Assembly: GCA_963816685.1 (NCBI GenBank)
Contig: CAWFMB010000014.1
Coordinates: 372,001-436,000, forward strand
Source of the DNA: CAVYUC01 sp963816685
GTDB lineage: Bacteria > Bacteroidota > Bacteroidia > Bacteroidales > Prolixibacteraceae
Direction: 5' to 3'
Length of the DNA stretch: 64,000 nucleotides
Made by a program: the position numbers and the translations under genes. Below, piece after piece: positions 61,928 to 64,000 of this stretch. The notes under the pieces are model-generated. The model saw only the letters and a list, made by a program, of their open reading frames with translations. It did not search any database and was not told the origin of the DNA. Position 1 is the first letter of the stretch, and each line of letters begins with the position of its first letter.

Positions 61928-63367
61928 TTAGTTAATATCATCAAATAGTTTATCTAAATAAATTTCAGTAGGATTATCGAACCTGTTTTTAATTTCATCC
62001 CGCCAGCCCCACCAATTAGAAGGGGAAAATAGGAGCGCAAATTCAAGTTGAGATAATATATAGTTTTCAACATCATCGTCTGGTAGTAGAGTACCGTTAC
62101 TATGTTGATTAAAGGTGTCAATCATATCCCAAACAATAGAAGTATATCCATCTTTCTTCATGTTTGCTATTGTTTCATTTTGCTTGGTATTATAGTTATT
62201 TGTATTATAAATATCATTTGTAATTACTGCTGCAACTCCAGTTGCCCAACTTTCTGGTAAAAAAGGTTCACTGAATATCTCATCCACTACATATTGGGAA
62301 TTATTATATCCAATCTCCCAATGTGATGCGTGTGTAAGTTCATGGATTGTTGTACCATATATATTTTGGCTATTTTTATTTCCTGCCTTAACAGTAACCT
62401 CAGCAGCAAATGCAAAATCTTTGAAACTAAGATACGTTGAAGTCCCGGATTCCTCCTTGCCTGCAATATGAAGGCGGTGTTGCAGAGCTCCTAAAATGCC
62501 ATCCCTTCGAGGAGGAGGCTTAATACCCCAGCGACTGAATTTGTAGTAATAAGTAAAAGCTGCCCTGAAAATATGTGCAAAAATAAATGATTTCGGGCTG
62601 CTAATATTCCTTATAACCAAATTCCATTCTCCGGTTTGTTTTGGTCCATTAAAATAAGCCTGCCCGTATGAACCATCTCGAATGTCAAAATCCCAACGCT
62701 CCCACGTAATGCTGTAATTTGCATCGCTGCTAAATGTACCGTCGCAGGTAAAATTTCCGTTTGCATCCGTCATCCCTTCATGGGTTGTAAACCAACTACG
62801 GGCCCGGACAGTAACTCCTTCAAGCGGGATATTATGGCTATTTGTTGTGCTTGTTTCAAACCTGTAAACTGCCCGCTGGCACATTGGTTCATCGTCATCC
62901 GGCAGTTGGAGCTGTTTTAAATAAGGATCTTCTCCGTTTTGATTATATATTGCTTCCCCTGTTTCGCAATTGTAATATTCGTAATGATCAAAAACTTTTT
63001 GGGTAGTGGAGTAACTGTTTATTATATCATCATAAACTTTAATGTTTCCTGAGGGTCTCCAGCTTGTCGATTTCAATCCAACTCCATTTTCTTCATCATC
63101 ACCCAAATTGCCGGTTATTCGCAAAGCTTCTGTTTCGAGCACCAACCATTCAAAGTAATCCATTGAACCACTTTTTAATTGTTGAAGTTCACCTGTTTCT
63201 TCCTGTAAAAACAAATCAGCCAGTTTCTGGTATTGTATATCCGGGAAAGTATAATCAACCGGAACCACAGTATACTGCCAGGTAATTTCATTTGCAGGAA
63301 TTGACGGATCATGATAATGTGTACCGCCTCTTTTTATTTCTTTTTCAATCTTCAATCGGAACAGCAT
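61928..63367 (-). CDS. HExxH metalloprotease-like protein (cassette E)
   Basis: 479 residues from ATG 63367, which lies inside the lipoprotein E gene. No signal peptide. Residues about 10-110 (THYHDPSIPANEITWQYTVV, PVDYTFPDIQYQKLADLFL) are typical of the front of exported Bacteroidota lipoproteins. About 180-250 resemble a carboxypeptidase-regulatory-like beta domain (IPLEGVTVRARSWFTTHEGM, TDANGNFTC). The zincin motif TTIHELTHASHWEIGYN lies near 340, with a candidate third ligand in DEIFSEPFLPESWA. The end is NWWGWRDEIKNRFDNPTEIY. An exported-type enzyme without a signal suggests it was, or can be, fused to the lipoprotein upstream. Confidence 0.75.
   Translation of the reverse strand: MLFRLKIEKEIKRGGTHYHDPSIPANEITWQYTVVPVDYTFPDIQYQKLADLFLQEETGELQQLKSGSMDYFEWLVLETEALRITGNLGDDEENGVGLKSTSWRPSGNIKVYDDIINSYSTTQKVFDHYEYYNCETGEAIYNQNGEDPYLKQLQLPDDDEPMCQRAVYRFETSTTNSHNIPLEGVTVRARSWFTTHEGMTDANGNFTCDGTFSSDANYSITWERWDFDIRDGSYGQAYFNGPKQTGEWNLVIRNISSPKSFIFAHIFRAAFTYYYKFSRWGIKPPPRRDGILGALQHRLHIAGKEESGTSTYLSFKDFAFAAEVTVKAGNKNSQNIYGTTIHELTHASHWEIGYNNSQYVVDEIFSEPFLPESWATGVAAVITNDIYNTNNYNTKQNETIANMKKDGYTSIVWDMIDTFNQHSNGTLLPDDDVENYILSQLEFALLFSPSNWWGWRDEIKNRFDNPTEIYLDKLFDDIN
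63344..63357 (-). repeat. 7-bp tandem duplication at the lipoprotein/protease junction
   Basis: GATTGAA twice in a row on the minus strand. With one unit removed the lipoprotein frame reads AVPIEKEIKRGGTHYHD straight into the metalloprotease. Confidence 0.8.
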
Positions 63368-63839
63368 TGTTGTAATCTTCTTCGGTCAAGGTGTATGTGT
63401 AATGGTAATAAGTAACATGGTTATCTTCATTTACCCTCTCAACATAACTATCCCTGTTCAATATATTTCTGTATGTATCCAGTTCGTTTCTCCTGTGAAT
63501 CAATTTCCGGGAACCATCAAAAATGATAATTACCGAGTCGGTAGATTCTCCGAGAGGAAATGGATAATGACTACCTCCGTAATTTATAGAAAAAACATCA
63601 TTTGCTGAAATTTGTATGATCGAATCAGGTATAGGAGGGAGTGATTCATGATAAACAAAATTATGAATAACCATACTTATATCGTACACCGTTTCGTTTT
63701 TTACGTTATAAATTGTTAATGTGTCATCTTCTACTATACATGAAAACAAAAAAAGTAAAGGCACAATAAACTTTAATTTAGCAAGCATATTCATATAAGT
63801 TATGTTAATACAATTCCAATAAATTATCAATATCCTCAT
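63345..63839 (-). CDS. Small lipoprotein E of the EEDYNNAVPIE family
   Basis: 164 residues. Signal MNMLAKLKFIVPLLFLFSC follows an N-terminal stretch, so the true start is probably an internal Met (about residue 16, near 63794). TIYNVKNETVYDISMVIHNF opens and TDSVIIIFDGSRKLIHRRN is the central pair; YHYTYTLTEEDYNNAVPIED closes before TGA. The downstream gene begins 23 nt before this stop. It is the first gene of the only complete lipoprotein-protease cassette here. Confidence 0.78.
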   Translation of the reverse strand: MRILIIYWNCINITYMNMLAKLKFIVPLLFLFSCIVEDDTLTIYNVKNETVYDISMVIHNFVYHESLPPIPDSIIQISANDVFSINYGGSHYPFPLGESTDSVIIIFDGSRKLIHRRNELDTYRNILNRDSYVERVNEDNHVTYYHYTYTLTEEDYNNAVPIED

Positions 63840-63938
63840 CTATAATACCGATAATTTTGTGGTTTTTTAATGATGATACTAAAGCCTGGTTATTTGAATA
63901 AATTTTTAAAAATACCTGGTTATTTTTTAACAATATTT

Positions 63939-64000
63939 TTATTCGCAATTATCAATATAATTGTACAAAATCCAGTTTTCTGTAATTGGTCCCTCTTGAA
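63939..64000 (-). CDS. 3' end of gene family F (cut by window edge)
   Basis: The last 19 codons, QEGPITENWILYNYIDNCE and a stop, match the fragment at 60891-61031. The remainder of the gene lies outside the window. Being on the same strand and upstream of lipoprotein E, it may belong to the cassette operon. About 100 bp of AT-rich DNA separates the two. Confidence 0.5.
   Translation of the reverse strand, partial: QEGPITENWILYNYIDNCE

Overview
The window looks like a chromosomal piece of a Bacteroidota genome, most likely a marine or sediment Bacteroidales/Marinilabiliales-type organism (inference). The evidence is the gene content: TonB receptor with a DUF4249 lipoprotein, a type IX secretion tail, GH127 and GH130 enzymes, FAS1 lipoproteins, methylmalonyl-CoA mutase in two subunits, many short outer-membrane barrels, weak Shine-Dalgarno signals and a few TAnnTTTG-type -7 boxes. 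No rRNA, tRNA or CRISPR array was seen.

Layout. 1-11843 is an efflux operon: the tail of a golvesin-C-type protein, TolC, a lipoprotein adaptor, an RND permease, a second RND permease fused to an ABC ATPase, and an ABC-2 permease. 12092-17088 holds a U32 family protein, a barrel with a very basic tail, a Tat-exported TIM-barrel protein and an acyl-CoA ligase. 17229-23161 is a signalling block: DUF4382 lipoprotein, membrane coiled-coil protein, sigma-54 activator and a hybrid kinase with receiver and HPt domains; a sigma-54-like promoter points at the coiled-coil gene. 23387-25947 has a peroxiredoxin-like protein, a GH130 lipoprotein and a secreted protein. 26364-30857 is methylmalonyl-CoA mutase: mutB is intact, mutA has a one-base frameshift, and a GxxExxY gene with inverted-repeat flanks sits between them. 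31240-32798 holds two FAS1 proteins.

32907-46562 is an AT-rich accessory stretch: barrels, a T9SS tail without a signal peptide, TonB receptor, DUF4249, DsbA-like protein and a Cys-containing lipoprotein, then a duplicated locus in which two copies of a leader of about 510-550 bp precede two different lipoprotein genes. The copies carry truncated 5' ends of a gene that is intact only at 46062. An MNT/HEPN pair (toxin frameshifted) and an AbiE pair follow. 48773-55769 has GH127, a beta-helix-type lipoprotein, 1.4 kb of noncoding DNA and metG, which carries an in-frame copy of a GC-rich interspersed palindromic element.

55957-64000 is the most unusual part: a tandem array of units of about 260 bp (broken by an IS with a target duplication), then a repeated family of small lipoproteins ending in a shared EEDYNNAVPIE motif, each coupled or formerly coupled to an HExxH metalloprotease-like gene. 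In the intact cassette the two reading frames are separated by a 7-bp tandem duplication whose loss would fuse lipoprotein and protease. Two other cassettes are internal deletion derivatives, and one lipoprotein is frameshifted. I consider this cassette family, with its possible frameshift switch, the best candidate for an undescribed system here.
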